Notes under the pieces: model-generated | The model's database searches: none | What the model saw: the letters and a program-made list of their open reading frames with translations, nothing else | What the model was told of the DNA's origin: nothing | Shown here: positions 18,501 through 28,029 of the stretch, in pieces | How the letters are laid out: each line of letters starts with the position of its first letter | How positions within the stretch are numbered: position 1 is the first letter of the stretch | Assembly (NCBI RefSeq): GCF_009933135.1 | Contig: NZ_MAEH01000021.1 | Location: 169,530 to 233,529, forward strand | Direction: 5' to 3' | Origin: Candidatus Enterococcus leclercqii | GTDB lineage: Bacteria; Bacillota; Bacilli; Lactobacillales; Enterococcaceae | Length of the DNA: 64,000 bases | Program-made: the position numbers and the translations under genes

Positions 18501-18548
18501 AAAAGCCAAGTCACCTCCACTGTTTTTAATGGAAATGGCTTGGCTTTT
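18501..18548. terminator. Intrinsic terminator, likely bidirectional
   Basis: AAAAGCCAAG (18501-18510) pairs with CTTGGCTTTT (18539-18548). It lies between the convergent Eis-like gene and the 18.6 kb minus-strand gene. The 324-base gap around it holds only this hairpin and the 50-base repeat noted next. Confidence 0.75.
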
Positions 18549-18553
18549 GCGGC

Positions 18554-18603
18554 TCATGTTTGGTAGTGTTCACTTCACTGGAGGTTGGCTAGACAGTTGT
18601 CAC
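18554..18603 (-). repeat. 50-base repeat, copy 1 (3' of the 18.6 kb gene)
   Basis: This block matches 19449-19498 at about 40 of 50 positions without gaps (shared pieces TCATGTTT, TGTTCACTTCA, TTGTCAC). In the transcript it sits between the stop codon of the upstream minus-strand gene and its terminator hairpin, exactly as copy 2 does after clpB. Confidence 0.6.
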
Positions 18604-18647
18604 GGCATCCCTTGCTAGTTGACTCCAGACAAGGGCACTATTTTACT

Positions 18648-19115
18648 CTAGAGATAGGGCATTTCGATTCGTGTCAGGGGCTGGCCTTGCTGGTCTTCCC
18701 AATAGTATTCATAGCTCTTATGGAGAAACTGATGTTTTTCTTCTCTGATAGCATCAATCATTAAGCGATAAACCAGTTCCATCTCAGAATCATCTCCCGC
18801 ATATTCTGTCACAGCTGCTTGAATGGCTTCCGTCTGTCTCGAGGTAATTCCTTCTGGCAGTCCTTCCGACATCGGCAGTTGCTCCACCGGAAGACCAAAT
18901 TCAACGACTAACGGTTTAGTGTCAATCTGGCCTTCAAGTGACACCTTTTGATAGCCGACATACGGCCAACCACTAATCACTAGCTGTAAGTCTTCGGCAG
19001 CTGTGATCAGCCGCTGAAAACTATCTCCAGTTGCTTGCCCCAGTTGAGCTTCCGAAAGTTCCAAGGTTAGGATCAGCAACTTTCGTGAAGGGATACGTTC
19101 ATTGGTGATTTCCAT
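18648..19115 (-). CDS. Hypothetical protein, possibly GyrI-like effector-binding fold
   Basis: A 155-residue soluble acidic protein not confidently recognised. It starts at ATG after AAAGGAGTGGAATAG. The layout (an N-terminal strand, a central GLPVEQLPMSEGLPEG segment, a helix, then YEYYWEDQQGQPLTRIEMPYL at the end) resembles GyrI/BmrR-type small-molecule binding domains, which also close with a strand of the TEIxxP kind. This similarity is by eye only. There is no DNA-binding domain. It is transcribed alone from a good promoter, between the Eis-like gene and clpB. Confidence 0.55.
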   Translation of the reverse strand: MEITNERIPSRKLLILTLELSEAQLGQATGDSFQRLITAAEDLQLVISGWPYVGYQKVSLEGQIDTKPLVVEFGLPVEQLPMSEGLPEGITSRQTEAIQAAVTEYAGDDSEMELVYRLMIDAIREEKHQFLHKSYEYYWEDQQGQPLTRIEMPYL

Positions 19116-19190
19116 CTATTCCACTCCTTTAAAAAAGTATGCGAGGTACCTGCTTCTTCCATAACCTCTGCATTTGGGCTTATTTCCTTA

Positions 19191-19219
19191 AGTATAAAAA
19201 GAATCAAAAAAAACGACAA
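19191..19219 (-). promoter_or_regulatory. Promoter of the 18.6 kb gene
   Basis: On the minus strand TTGTCG (19214-19219) and TATACT (19191-19196) are separated by exactly 17 bases, 76 bases before the ATG. The rest of the 19116-19393 gap has no supported gene. Confidence 0.65.
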
Positions 19220-19393
19220 GTAAAGGTACTCACCCAAAAGGATTGTGCGGTATTTTGTGACAAACGAAAAATTCCTTTGTTCCACGTAACCGATTGGTGC
19301 GGTTACAATGGCGTTTTTGCGCGCACTTCTCTAGTCAGTGTACCGTTCTTGAAATTAAAAAAAATTGTGGGTCATAAATTAATTTCGGATCTT

Positions 19394-19439
19394 AAAAGAG
19401 AAGCAGCTTCTGAGTTTTAACAGAAGCTGCTTCTCTTTT
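19394..19439. terminator. clpB intrinsic terminator, possibly bidirectional
   Basis: A perfect 19-base-pair stem (19394-19412 with 19421-19439) ends in AAAAGAG and CTCTTTT. It lies about 70 bases after the clpB stop, with the 50-base repeat in between. Confidence 0.88.
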
Positions 19440-19448
19440 GTCTGTGGT

Positions 19449-19498
19449 TCATGTTTAGTAATGTTCACTTCATAGGAAGGTGCCAAGACGATTGTCAC
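19449..19498 (-). repeat. 50-base repeat, copy 2 (3' of clpB)
   Basis: Second copy of the block at 18554-18603. It starts about 12 bases after the clpB stop and lies before the clpB terminator in the transcript. About ten mismatches separate the copies, so the duplication is old or selection is loose. Confidence 0.6.
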
Positions 19499-19510
19499 CC
19501 TTCTCTTTCA

Positions 19511-22123
19511 TTAGGCTTCTTCAGCTTCTGCCATTTCATTTTGAAAGACTAGCTGATCGTCTAAAAGCGTGATTGTCACTTTGGTTTTCGGCAGCACTCG
19601 GCCAGATACGATTTCTTTTGCCAGTGGTGTTTCTACTTCCCGAGTGATAAAACGGCGAAGCGGACGTGCCCCATAGGCTGGTTCGTAAGACTGCTCAGCG
19701 ATCCAGGTCCGCGCACTGTCTTCGATATCCAGATAAATTTCCTGATCTTCTAACCGTTTAGAAAGTTGGGCGATAATCTTGTCAACGATCCCTTTCACAT
19801 CTTCTAATGACAGTGGCGTAAACAAGATGGTATCGTCAATCCGATTCAAAAATTCCGGTTTGAAATGGCCCCGCAGCAAGCTCATCACTTGTTCTTGGAC
19901 AGCTTCCGGAATGCTTCCTTCGGCTGTCACACCTTCTAAAAGCAGTTGGGAGCCAATATTGGAAGTCATGATTAAGACTGTATTTTTGAAATCTACCACT
20001 CGTCCTTTGGAGTCTGTCAAGCGGCCATCATCCAATACTTGCAACAAAATATTGAAGACATCCGGGTGAGCTTTTTCAATCTCGTCTAATAAAACAATGG
20101 TGTAGGGATTGCGCCGAACTGCTTCAGTCAGCTGTCCCCCTTCGTCATAGCCTACATATCCTGGAGGTGCCCCCACCAAGCGGCTCACCGAATGTTTTTC
20201 CATATATTCGCTCATATCAATTCTAACCATGTGATCTTCAGAATCAAATAAGTTTTCAGCCAATGCTTTTGCCAATTCGGTCTTCCCGACCCCGGTAGGT
20301 CCTAAAAATAAGAAGGACCCTAGTGGGCGATTGGGATCTTGTAAGCCGGCACGAGCGCGAATGACCGCATCACTGACTGCATCAACTGCTTCATTTTGGC
20401 CAATCACTCGTTTATGAAGTGTTTCGTTGAGCTTCATGAGCTTTTCTCGCTCGCCTTCGACCAACTTCGTCACCGGAATACCGGTCAAACGTCCCACAAC
20501 GACAGCAATCTCGTTTTCAGTTACTGACTCTTGTACCATTTTGAGATCATCGTTTTTCGCTTTATTTTCCAATTCCTTCAGTTCTTTTTCCAGTTGAGGA
20601 ATGGTGCCATGACGCAAAACAGCGGCTCGTTCAAGATCATAGTTGTTTTCTGCATCTTCTAATTCATGCCGGGCACGATCGATTTCCGCTCGTTTATTGG
20701 ACACGGCATTAACTTCTTCTTTTTCCGTTTCCCATTGCATTTTCATCGCATTGGCTTCTTCACGCAGCTCTGCCAGTTCTTCTTGCAGGTTTTCCAAGCG
20801 TTTTTTAGAAGCATCATCGGTTTCTTTCTTCAAAGCTGCTTCTTCAATTTCCAATTGCATCAAACGACGGGTCACCTGATCCAACTCCGTAGGCATAGAG
20901 TTCATTTCCACACGAATCGTCGCGCAGGCTTCGTCCACTAAATCGATGGCTTTGTCTGGCAAAAAGCGGTCAGTAATGTAACGATCCGATAGAGTAGCTG
21001 CTGCCACCAGTGCATTGTCATGGATATTAACCCCGTGATGAATCTCGAAGCGTTCTTTTAGTCCCCGTAAAATAGAGACCGTATCTTCCACAGTTGGCTC
21101 TTTCACCAAGACCTTTTGGAAACGCCGCTCCAAAGCTTTATCTTTTTCCATATATTGTCGATATTCGTCTAAGGTGGTAGCCCCAATGGTATGCAGTTCC
21201 CCCCGAGCCAGCATTGGTTTCAAAAGATTCCCGGCATCCATGGAACCTTCTGTTTTACCAGCACCTACAATATTGTGGATTTCATCAATGAACAAGATGA
21301 TTCGGCCATCCGACTTTTTGACTTCCTGTAAAACAGCCTTCAGCCGTTCTTCAAATTCGCCACGGAATTTAGCCCCTGCAATCAGCGCCCCCATGTCCAA
21401 AGAAAAAATCGTCTTGTCTTTCAAATTTTCTGGTACATCTTTGCGGACAATCCGTTGGGCCAATCCTTCAACTATCGCTGTTTTACCAACACCGGGTTCA
21501 CCGATAAGCACCGGATTGTTTTTTGTCTTACGGCTGAGAATCCGAATGACATCTCGAATTTCTTCGTCTCGACCAATGATTGGATCCATTTTACCGTTTT
21601 TCACCTGTTGGACCAAATCCACACCATATTTTTCCAGTGCTTGGTATTGCTCTTCTTGATTTTTTGAGGTCACTTTATCGCCTCCTCGCATCTCTTCAAT
21701 ATTCTTTTTGAGTTCTTTTTCAGTTAAGCCATTTTTGACCAAGTACTTGGTCAAAGTAAAATTTTTCAGCTTCATCAACGCCAACAGTACAATCTCCGTC
21801 GATAAAAACTCATCGCCAAACGTTTGCCGCAGTCCGTCTGCCTCTTGCAACAAATGAAAAAGATTCTGGCTCATCGATTGACCGTATTGAACGCTGCCCC
21901 CTTCAATTACGGGATATTCGTCTAATCCGCGATCGACCTCTCTTTCAAAAGCCTCGACATCCAAACCAGCATCCGTATAAAAGTTACGTCCGAAATGATT
22001 TGGCTGTAAAAAAATCTTCCATAAATGTAAGATATCAATTTCTTGATGGTGTCTAGTCACTGCTACTTGTTGGGCTTCAGCGATTGCCTCTTGCAATGTT
22101 GTTGTCATTTTTTCAATATTCAA
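19511..22123 (-). CDS. clpB: ClpB disaggregase (Hsp100 ATPase)
   Basis: An 870-residue Hsp100 disaggregase that extracts proteins from aggregates together with DnaK. An N-terminal Clp domain (about 1-145) precedes NBD1 with Walker A GEPGVGKT and Walker [11 protein letters not shown]. The coiled-coil middle domain (about 400-520) is rich in E/K/L heptads. NBD2 has GPTGVGKT and [11 protein letters not shown]. The start is TTG at 22123, preceded by GGGAGGAAACCACT. An ATG five codons in has the ribosome binding site too far away. Transcription is under a CtsR box. Confidence 0.96.
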   Translation of the reverse strand: MNIEKMTTTLQEAIAEAQQVAVTRHHQEIDILHLWKIFLQPNHFGRNFYTDAGLDVEAFEREVDRGLDEYPVIEGGSVQYGQSMSQNLFHLLQEADGLRQTFGDEFLSTEIVLLALMKLKNFTLTKYLVKNGLTEKELKKNIEEMRGGDKVTSKNQEEQYQALEKYGVDLVQQVKNGKMDPIIGRDEEIRDVIRILSRKTKNNPVLIGEPGVGKTAIVEGLAQRIVRKDVPENLKDKTIFSLDMGALIAGAKFRGEFEERLKAVLQEVKKSDGRIILFIDEIHNIVGAGKTEGSMDAGNLLKPMLARGELHTIGATTLDEYRQYMEKDKALERRFQKVLVKEPTVEDTVSILRGLKERFEIHHGVNIHDNALVAAATLSDRYITDRFLPDKAIDLVDEACATIRVEMNSMPTELDQVTRRLMQLEIEEAALKKETDDASKKRLENLQEELAELREEANAMKMQWETEKEEVNAVSNKRAEIDRARHELEDAENNYDLERAAVLRHGTIPQLEKELKELENKAKNDDLKMVQESVTENEIAVVVGRLTGIPVTKLVEGEREKLMKLNETLHKRVIGQNEAVDAVSDAVIRARAGLQDPNRPLGSFLFLGPTGVGKTELAKALAENLFDSEDHMVRIDMSEYMEKHSVSRLVGAPPGYVGYDEGGQLTEAVRRNPYTIVLLDEIEKAHPDVFNILLQVLDDGRLTDSKGRVVDFKNTVLIMTSNIGSQLLLEGVTAEGSIPEAVQEQVMSLLRGHFKPEFLNRIDDTILFTPLSLEDVKGIVDKIIAQLSKRLEDQEIYLDIEDSARTWIAEQSYEPAYGARPLRRFITREVETPLAKEIVSGRVLPKTKVTITLLDDQLVFQNEMAEAEEA

Positions 22124-22282
22124 AGTGGTTTCCTCCCTTTCATGAGCTGAGGTGGTGACGTTGCGGCACTCTTTTTATCAATGATGGTCAAAGAGACTGC
22201 AAACTCACCAAAAAGCCCTGAACTACCATAGTTCCGAGCGTTATCTGTCCTTTTGCAGTAGATAATCTCATCTACATTTAAT

Positions 22283-22312
22283 AGTATAATCCGTTGGTCA
22301 AAATTGGTCAAA
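22283..22312 (-). promoter_or_regulatory. clpB promoter with CtsR operator
   Basis: The tandem heptad GGTCAAA-ATT-GGTCAAA (22296-22312) is a perfect CtsR box. On the minus strand TTGACC (22306-22311) serves as -35, with 17 bases to TATACT (22283-22288). The operator therefore covers the -35 and spacer, giving classical heat-shock repression by CtsR. ctsR itself is not in this window. Confidence 0.92.
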
Positions 22313-22410
22313 CGAAACACTCGAATTTTCTCGAAAAATCTAAAAAAATTCAGCCATTCAGCGAATTTTCAAATTATTAGGTTAGTCTCAGCATTGAGTA
22401 CAATGTAAAT

Positions 22411-22437
22411 AACAGCCTGAGATTTACCCAGGCTGTT
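22411..22437 (-). terminator. Terminator of the flippase-like gene
   Basis: AACAGCCTG (22411-22419) pairs with CAGGCTGTT (22429-22437), about 30 bases after the stop of the next gene on the minus strand. The rest of the gap up to the clpB promoter holds nothing else recognisable. Confidence 0.65.
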
Positions 22438-22466
22438 ATCTGTAACTTATTTCAATTTTTCCACAA

Positions 22467-23501
22467 CTACTTTGCTGTATCTTCTTTGATATCTTTGATT
22501 TCGGAATGAATGGCGCGCCTTTTATCCACCAGGAAATAGACAAACCCGATTAAAAATGGCCAAACATAACTCGCAAAGCGGTACAAAAGCATAGAGCTGG
22601 CTGCATCGACAGTCCCCACAATTGGACTGAACAGCAGCAAATATACAAATTCAAAAGAACCAATCCCAGCCGGTGTTGGAATTGATCCTGCCAAAATAAC
22701 AGCAAAACTAGTCAACCCAAAAGACAAGAAAAAGTTTAACTGGGGATGATCCCCCATCAAAACAATGGCAGGAATCACAAACCAGAACATGACTTTCAAC
22801 ATATTCAGAAAATAAATGCGATAAATCAGCGGGCGAACTTGCAAGATGCTGTCAACAGCTTCGCGAAGGGAATAGACCTGAATATTGACCTTATCTACCA
22901 TATCGCGAATCTTTGTACTTTTGAAAAGCTTGTTTGCCAATTTCACAGACCAGATCTGTAGATTCAAGCTCAAGGTAAGTGCTAAAAGGACAGCGATAAT
23001 CACGAAAGTTACCACCATAGCAAACAAGACCAGCCAAATAATCTTTGGTTTTTCCGAGTGAAAGAAAACAAACTGCATGATCAGACTGATGACCGCCCAA
23101 CTTAAAAGCGCGACCTTATACATGATCATATGCAAGGCGGTTACACCCACGCTTTGAGAAATTCGCAATCCTTTGCGGTGATAAAAATTCACTTCTGCAA
23201 TCAGCGTTCCCGCACCAAAAGTCACCAAACGATAAAACGCAGCATAGCACATGGCTAAAGCACCATCACCGGTTGTAAAGTGCTTCTCAAAGGTCCCAGC
23301 CATCACCTTCAAATTTTCACCTTCAACGAGGATATACAAGCTCCCACAAAGAATCACACCCAACAAAACCAAAAGTGGCGTCTGCGAAAGTTGTGCCAAG
23401 ATATCTCCCAGTGAATTTTTGATAACAAAGCCCAAGATACCGAATATCACGAAAACAAAGAGGATATTCATCACAATCTTGAGTCCTGAACGATTTTTCA
23501 T
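22467..23501 (-). CDS. Flippase-like membrane protein (YbhN/MprF N-terminal domain family)
   Basis: A 344-residue integral membrane protein with about eight hydrophobic segments. It has the signature of the lysylphosphatidylglycerol synthase transmembrane family: a FGAGTLIAEVNFYHRKG loop and SIPTPAGIGSFEFVYLLLF near residue 275. There is no C-terminal synthase domain, so it is a stand-alone flippase-like protein, probably acting on lipids or lipid-linked sugars. The start is ATG at 23501, seven bases after GGGAG; an upstream in-frame GTG lies inside that spacer. It is monocistronic. Confidence 0.8.
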   Translation of the reverse strand: MKNRSGLKIVMNILFVFVIFGILGFVIKNSLGDILAQLSQTPLLVLLGVILCGSLYILVEGENLKVMAGTFEKHFTTGDGALAMCYAAFYRLVTFGAGTLIAEVNFYHRKGLRISQSVGVTALHMIMYKVALLSWAVISLIMQFVFFHSEKPKIIWLVLFAMVVTFVIIAVLLALTLSLNLQIWSVKLANKLFKSTKIRDMVDKVNIQVYSLREAVDSILQVRPLIYRIYFLNMLKVMFWFVIPAIVLMGDHPQLNFFLSFGLTSFAVILAGSIPTPAGIGSFEFVYLLLFSPIVGTVDAASSMLLYRFASYVWPFLIGFVYFLVDKRRAIHSEIKDIKEDTAK

Positions 23502-23579
23502 TGTCACACTCCCAAATTCTGGTCTAACAGCAGAAGAAATTTACTTGCAGGATCTTTTCAGTAAACTATAAATCGAGTC

Positions 23580-23858
23580 TTAGCGTAGATAGTACCACAG
23601 CAAGACCGCAACTGAAAGTATTCCCCCAATTGCGAAACAGACTGTAAAATACTTTTTCCTAGTCTTATGATGAAAGAGCTGTTGACCCATGAGACCGCCG
23701 ATTCCCCCGCCAGCTAATCCCAGCAGCAGCAGCGTCTTTTCAGAGATGCGCCAACTGTCCATTTTGGCCTTTAATTTATCCAATCCCATCAAACAGAACA
23801 ACCCGGTATTGACTAATATAAGGTAAACCGCAAGTGGATGCGTTTTGATCAAGTCCAT
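23580..23858 (-). CDS. DUF1294 small membrane protein
   Basis: A 92-residue protein with the DUF1294 pattern: an N-terminal helix, the DKLKAKMDSWRISEKTL segment, the GGGIGGLMGQQLFHHKTRKKYF core motif, and a final hydrophobic helix. Function is unknown for the family. The start is ATG at 23858, preceded by GGAGGGATCGCTGCG; an ATG seven codons upstream overlaps that ribosome binding site and is unlikely. Confidence 0.82.
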   Translation of the reverse strand: MDLIKTHPLAVYLILVNTGLFCLMGLDKLKAKMDSWRISEKTLLLLGLAGGGIGGLMGQQLFHHKTRKKYFTVCFAIGGILSVAVLLWYYLR

Positions 23859-24025
23859 CGCAGCGATCCCTCCATTCATTTATTAAGAATAACGCAAGAA
23901 TCACCGAGTAGTAAAGCTTAATGCAAAAAAAGTCACGTTGTTTTCACATTTTAGCCAGCTGAATTCCAAAACTAACAGACATTCTCGTCGATGCTTTATA
24001 AAACGCTACCGAAAATACTGGCAGT

Positions 24026-24053
24026 GGTATTTTTGCACAATAGCAAAAATACC
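24026..24053. other. Perfect hairpin in the 23.9-24.2 kb gap
   Basis: GGTATTTTTGC (24026-24036) and GCAAAAATACC (24043-24053) form an 11-base-pair stem with a 6-base loop, about 130 bases downstream of the PASTA gene stop. Neither strand has a clear T run after it, so a terminator role is plausible but not certain. Nothing else was seen in 23880-24179. Confidence 0.5.
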
Positions 24054-24179
24054 TGAACACTAGGACAGACCATGATTAACCGGGCAACACACAAACCCAA
24101 GACATCACAGAATACTGTCACTATCATTCAGGTAAATTTAAATAAAACTCTTACACTCAGAAAGTCATTAGCAAAAAGG

Positions 24180-25799
24180 TTAGCCTTTACTCCCGCTATT
24201 GTTAGCTTCTAAAGTAGCGTTGTTGTTCTTTACTGCTGACGTTTCCTGATTATCAGCGGGTTGCTGCGTTTCAGTAGTCGCTGTCGTATCAGAATCTTCG
24301 GTGGGTAGACTGGGATCACTTACCGGCGGGATTTCGGCTTGTTTGTTTCCTAAACTGATTCCAATGCTGATGGTTGCGGTCAAGGGTAAAAACTCGCCAT
24401 ATTTGGACATCTCGATCACTGTGCCTTTTGGTTCCGCGGAATCGACGTAATAAACAGAGTAAGTGATATCAGCACCTTTTGCTTGAAACTCATCAAAAAA
24501 CAGCTTAGGTAGATCACCTTCTGTCGTTTGTCCCCGTAGATCTTTGATATATGGGCGTCCTTGAGAATAAACCACTTCAACTGATGGCAGCTTGTCTTCT
24601 TCAGCAAATTCTTTTCCGGCTTCAACCGACTGGCTGATAAAGCGGCCATACCCTACAGAATCCGAATAAACGCTCTTAATCACAGCCGATATGCCACCTT
24701 CTAATGACTGAGCTTGCTCAATCGTGTACTGGGAGTAATCCGGAATGCGAATAGGTTTCCCTTTAGACACTTTCAGCTTGAGGGTATCGTTTTTAGCAAT
24801 TTTTGTCCCTTTGGCTGTCTCCTGGGAAACCACATTGTCAGCGGCAATCGTTTCAGAAAAAATCTTTTCGGTAGTTAATTTGACACCATTGGTTTTTGCC
24901 CAGTCACTGACTTCTGACAAAGGTTTATTGGTAAAATCTGTGACTGTGATATTTTTTTCAAAAACTTCTTTTCCTTTGGAGTAATAGACATTCAAACGAT
25001 CTTGACGTTTATACTTTTCCAGATCCTGGTCCTTTGAGGCGGCCTCCATTTTGATAAATCCACCATCTGTAATCTGTTTGTCAAATTCTCGAATGATCGT
25101 CACGTTTTCAGCCTTTTTCTCTTCTATCCAAGCAGTCGCTTGATCTACAGTCAGATTAGCAAAATCTGGTAGCGGAATGATTTCTTCTGGATCAGGCCCC
25201 ATGCTGACAGTTACTGTCATCTCGGTTCCTTTTTTCAGCTTTTCGCCAGCTTTGGCTGATTGGCTGATGACTTCGTTTATTGCAGCTTTGAAGTCATAGA
25301 CCTGCTTGGTTTCCACCTTCACACCTGCCTCACTTCCCCAACTGCGGGCCTCAGCAACAGCCTTTCCTGAGAAGTCTGGCACCAACACATGAGTCAATGA
25401 ATAATAGAGAAAGAACAGACCCGCGAAAACCGCAATTGCAGCTCCACTAAGAAGGGCAATCTTGCGGATTCGTCTTTTTTTATAGGTTGGATCAAATTCG
25501 GTTTCCTCTGCCTGAAACCGGCCACCACTTTCAGATTCAGTGGTCTCTTCAGACAGGCGCTCCTCGGTTTCAGCAGTAGGACTTGCCAAACGTTGATCAT
25601 AGGCAGGATCAAAGCTGCGATTCATCCGTTGGCTCCGGGAAAGATCTTTCTCTGTTTCTTCTGCTTTTGATGGGCTGGCATCAGTTGAAAATTCCTTCTC
25701 AAAATTCTCATCCAAGTCCGCTTCTGGTACCTTTGAAGACGCCAGTTTCTTTTTTCCGTCATAGTTTTCTTTTGAAAAGTTGGATAAAAAATCACTCAT
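24180..25799 (-). CDS. Membrane-anchored PASTA-repeat protein without a kinase domain
   Basis: A 539-residue protein. The N-terminal about 110 residues are cytoplasmic, charged and probably disordered. One transmembrane segment (about 113-135, ALLSGAAIAVFAGLFFLYYSL) follows. About four to five PASTA-like repeats then run to about residue 480, recognisable by VPDFSGKAVAEARSWG, LPDFANLTVDQATAW and IPDYSQYTIEQAQSL. The tail is rich in Thr, Asn, Gln and Ser. PASTA repeats normally bind muropeptides or lipid II on PrkC/StkP kinases and some PBPs, but here no kinase or transpeptidase is attached. The gene overlaps the ABC ATPase gene by 8 bases, so the three proteins probably work together, perhaps as envelope sensing coupled to transport. 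Function is unknown. Confidence 0.85.
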   Translation of the reverse strand: MSDFLSNFSKENYDGKKKLASSKVPEADLDENFEKEFSTDASPSKAEETEKDLSRSQRMNRSFDPAYDQRLASPTAETEERLSEETTESESGGRFQAEETEFDPTYKKRRIRKIALLSGAAIAVFAGLFFLYYSLTHVLVPDFSGKAVAEARSWGSEAGVKVETKQVYDFKAAINEVISQSAKAGEKLKKGTEMTVTVSMGPDPEEIIPLPDFANLTVDQATAWIEEKKAENVTIIREFDKQITDGGFIKMEAASKDQDLEKYKRQDRLNVYYSKGKEVFEKNITVTDFTNKPLSEVSDWAKTNGVKLTTEKIFSETIAADNVVSQETAKGTKIAKNDTLKLKVSKGKPIRIPDYSQYTIEQAQSLEGGISAVIKSVYSDSVGYGRFISQSVEAGKEFAEEDKLPSVEVVYSQGRPYIKDLRGQTTEGDLPKLFFDEFQAKGADITYSVYYVDSAEPKGTVIEMSKYGEFLPLTATISIGISLGNKQAEIPPVSDPSLPTEDSDTTATTETQQPADNQETSAVKNNNATLEANNSGSKG

Positions 25800-26466
25800 G
25801 AGTTTTCAACACACCTTTACGTAAATACAACACGTCATCTGCTTGTTGGGCGATCTCATTGGCGTGGGTCACAACAATCACGCATTTTCCGTGTTTGTGA
25901 GCCAATTCTTTAAAGATGTCGACAATCTCTTGTTCCATCTCTTCATCCAGATTTCCTGTGGGCTCATCGGCCATAATAATGTCGACATTGGTTGCTAATG
26001 CCCGGGCAATGGCGACACGCTGCTGTTCTCCCCCAGAAAGTTGGTTAACTAAACGATCCGCTTTGTCGCGGGTAATCCCGATATAGTCCAGTAAATTGTA
26101 AGCCACTGCTTTTTTATCGTCTGGCAATTTGTTGTCTGTGATAGCCATTGGCACCTGGACATTTTCAGCCGCAGACAGATACGGAATCAAATTGTAACTT
26201 TGAAAAATAATGCTAATATCATCTCGGCGATATTTTTCGTAGCCGATTTTCTGGATATTTTCACCATTATAGAGAATTTCTCCAGCCTTCGGTGAATCCA
26301 ACGCACTTAATAAAGAGAGCAATGTGGTTTTGCCTGAGCCGGATTGACCCAATATCGTATAAAAACGGCCTTTTTCAAAGGAAACCGTCGTGTCTTTCAA
26401 GATAAATCGCCGCTGATCACCGTCTTGATAAAAATAATCTACATTCTTTGCTTCTAATAATGCCAT
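25792..26466 (-). CDS. ABC transporter ATP-binding protein, MacB/LolD type
   Basis: A 224-residue ATPase with Walker [13 protein letters not shown] (about 38-49), Q-loop [18 protein letters not shown], signature [15 protein letters not shown], Walker [13 protein letters not shown] and the His switch VVTHANE. The sequence is closest to the MacB/LolD/YknY group, which power FtsX-like permeases that act mechanically across the envelope rather than moving small solutes through a channel. It lies between the permease and the PASTA gene in one operon. Confidence 0.92.
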   Translation of the reverse strand: MALLEAKNVDYFYQDGDQRRFILKDTTVSFEKGRFYTILGQSGSGKTTLLSLLSALDSPKAGEILYNGENIQKIGYEKYRRDDISIIFQSYNLIPYLSAAENVQVPMAITDNKLPDDKKAVAYNLLDYIGITRDKADRLVNQLSGGEQQRVAIARALATNVDIIMADEPTGNLDEEMEQEIVDIFKELAHKHGKCVIVVTHANEIAQQADDVLYLRKGVLKTHE

Positions 26467-26511
26467 GGTCTGCTCCTCCTCAATATTGAACCTTCAATCT
26501 GGCTTGCTGGA

Positions 26512-28029
26512 TCACATCATAATCTTTTTCGGATTCAGACGCATGATGTACAACAATGGCAGTACCGCTGACAGCAGAACGGTTCCTAATCCTAATACCA
26601 GATATGTGATGACATATCCCGGGGTGAAGCTGACTTTATAGGCGGCCCGTACCTCTTCAAAGTTCACAGACTGGTTTCCATTGGCAACGCTGTACATGAT
26701 TCCTTCTTGCGTGTTGTTAATCCAATCGGTTTGCATCAATTGATCAGATACCACACCACCTAAAAGATTACCAGTAAGCAATGAAAGTATTAACGCCACC
26801 AGACTAACCAACAAGAGTTCTGCAAGTATTTGCCCAATAATTTTCCCTCGACTTTCTCCAAGGGAAAGATAAATACCTAATTCGTGTTTGCGGTCTCTTA
26901 AAAAGAGTAATACCACCAACGAAATAATTAACATTGTCGCCACAGCTGCAATAATCACAACATATTTTGCGATTTCTCCCAATTTCTTCATTCCACCGGC
27001 CACTTGATCATATTGATCAGAGTCTGCGATTACAGCGTAGTATTTCGGCAATAGTCCCTGTGCGTCTTCCCGGAAAGCTGCCACTTCATCCGGTGCATTT
27101 AACACATACGTCGCCTGAGCAAAGGTTAGCTGGTAATCTTTACGGTCAGCTTCAGAAAGATTGACATAAAATTTATCCAGGGATTGGTCCATCAAGGCCT
27201 GCACTGTTTTATTCGGCATATAAAATGTGTTGATTTGATCGGCAGCAGCCCAATCATCCTGCGTCTTTTCTTCTTTTGACAGATCTTTGGTTTCTTTTCT
27301 GGCAACGTTGAAAATACCTTTAACTGTCACCGGAAAATCAAAGGAAACCACCTTTGCTTCGGCTGGTTCTTCAGCAGAATCCTCTGTAACGGTTGCATCA
27401 ACCGTGCTGCCTTCTCGCGGTTGGATGAGCCCCATATCGATCATCTCACTGGTGGCATCAATCACCATCTGATCGCCAACTTTTAGCTGATTGGCTTCAG
27501 CAACCTCTTTAGAAATCAATACGACATTACTGCCATCTTTTGCTTCTTGTTCAGAGAACATTTCCCCTTGATCCAATTTGATGTAGCCCTCTCGAAGATC
27601 TGGAAGCTGGCCATTGTTATTTCCTTTTAAGTTAAAGAAGTAATTTGCACCGGAGCCTACAAGCATTTCGCCGTCTTCAGGAGTGTAGCCTGCCAATTTG
27701 CTGGTTCCGATATAGGCACTTAGGGACATATCGTAATATTTGACCTGGGGCAGTTCAGCTACTTTTTGATATTCTTTATCTGTTAATGGATCCGGCCATT
27801 TCAATTCAGGATTTTTTTCGGCATCCTTGTTGTATTTCTCGTAGTCCACATCCAAGACAGCTCGTGCCCCCAGCTTTTCCTTCGTGGCTTTTTCTACATT
27901 GACCGTTGACTGTTGAATCGCCACCGCGCCTGCAATGACATTGCCCAGGATAAAGATCACCAAAAACAAAATAAAGGATTTTCCTTTTCTGCGGGAGATA
28001 CTCTTTAGGGCCCGTTGCCAAAAATTCAT
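26512..28029 (-). CDS. FtsX/MacB-type ABC permease
   Basis: A 505-residue permease. TM1 is at about 20-42. A large extracytoplasmic domain of about 300 residues (45-345, acidic) follows. Three C-terminal transmembrane segments make up the FtsX core, with RDRKHELGIYLSLGESRGKIIGQIL as the conserved coupling region. The start is ATG at 28029 after GGAGGAAGAAAAA; a TTG ten codons earlier lacks a ribosome binding site. It is first in the operon with the ATPase and PASTA genes. The large outer domain and the PASTA partner suggest an envelope-stress or cell-wall role, by inference. Confidence 0.9.
   Translation of the reverse strand: MNFWQRALKSISRRKGKSFILFLVIFILGNVIAGAVAIQQSTVNVEKATKEKLGARAVLDVDYEKYNKDAEKNPELKWPDPLTDKEYQKVAELPQVKYYDMSLSAYIGTSKLAGYTPEDGEMLVGSGANYFFNLKGNNNGQLPDLREGYIKLDQGEMFSEQEAKDGSNVVLISKEVAEANQLKVGDQMVIDATSEMIDMGLIQPREGSTVDATVTEDSAEEPAEAKVVSFDFPVTVKGIFNVARKETKDLSKEEKTQDDWAAADQINTFYMPNKTVQALMDQSLDKFYVNLSEADRKDYQLTFAQATYVLNAPDEVAAFREDAQGLLPKYYAVIADSDQYDQVAGGMKKLGEIAKYVVIIAAVATMLIISLVVLLFLRDRKHELGIYLSLGESRGKIIGQILAELLLVSLVALILSLLTGNLLGGVVSDQLMQTDWINNTQEGIMYSVANGNQSVNFEEVRAAYKVSFTPGYVITYLVLGLGTVLLSAVLPLLYIMRLNPKKIMM

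Noticed and set aside
19139..19420. 93-codon plus-strand frame between the 18.6 kb gene and clpB
   Set aside because: It covers the promoter of the minus-strand gene and the clpB terminator stem, has no ribosome binding site, and its composition is not protein-like.
22120..22320. 66-codon minus-strand frame upstream of clpB
   Set aside because: It runs through the CtsR operator and clpB promoter, has no ribosome binding site, and its residues match no family.
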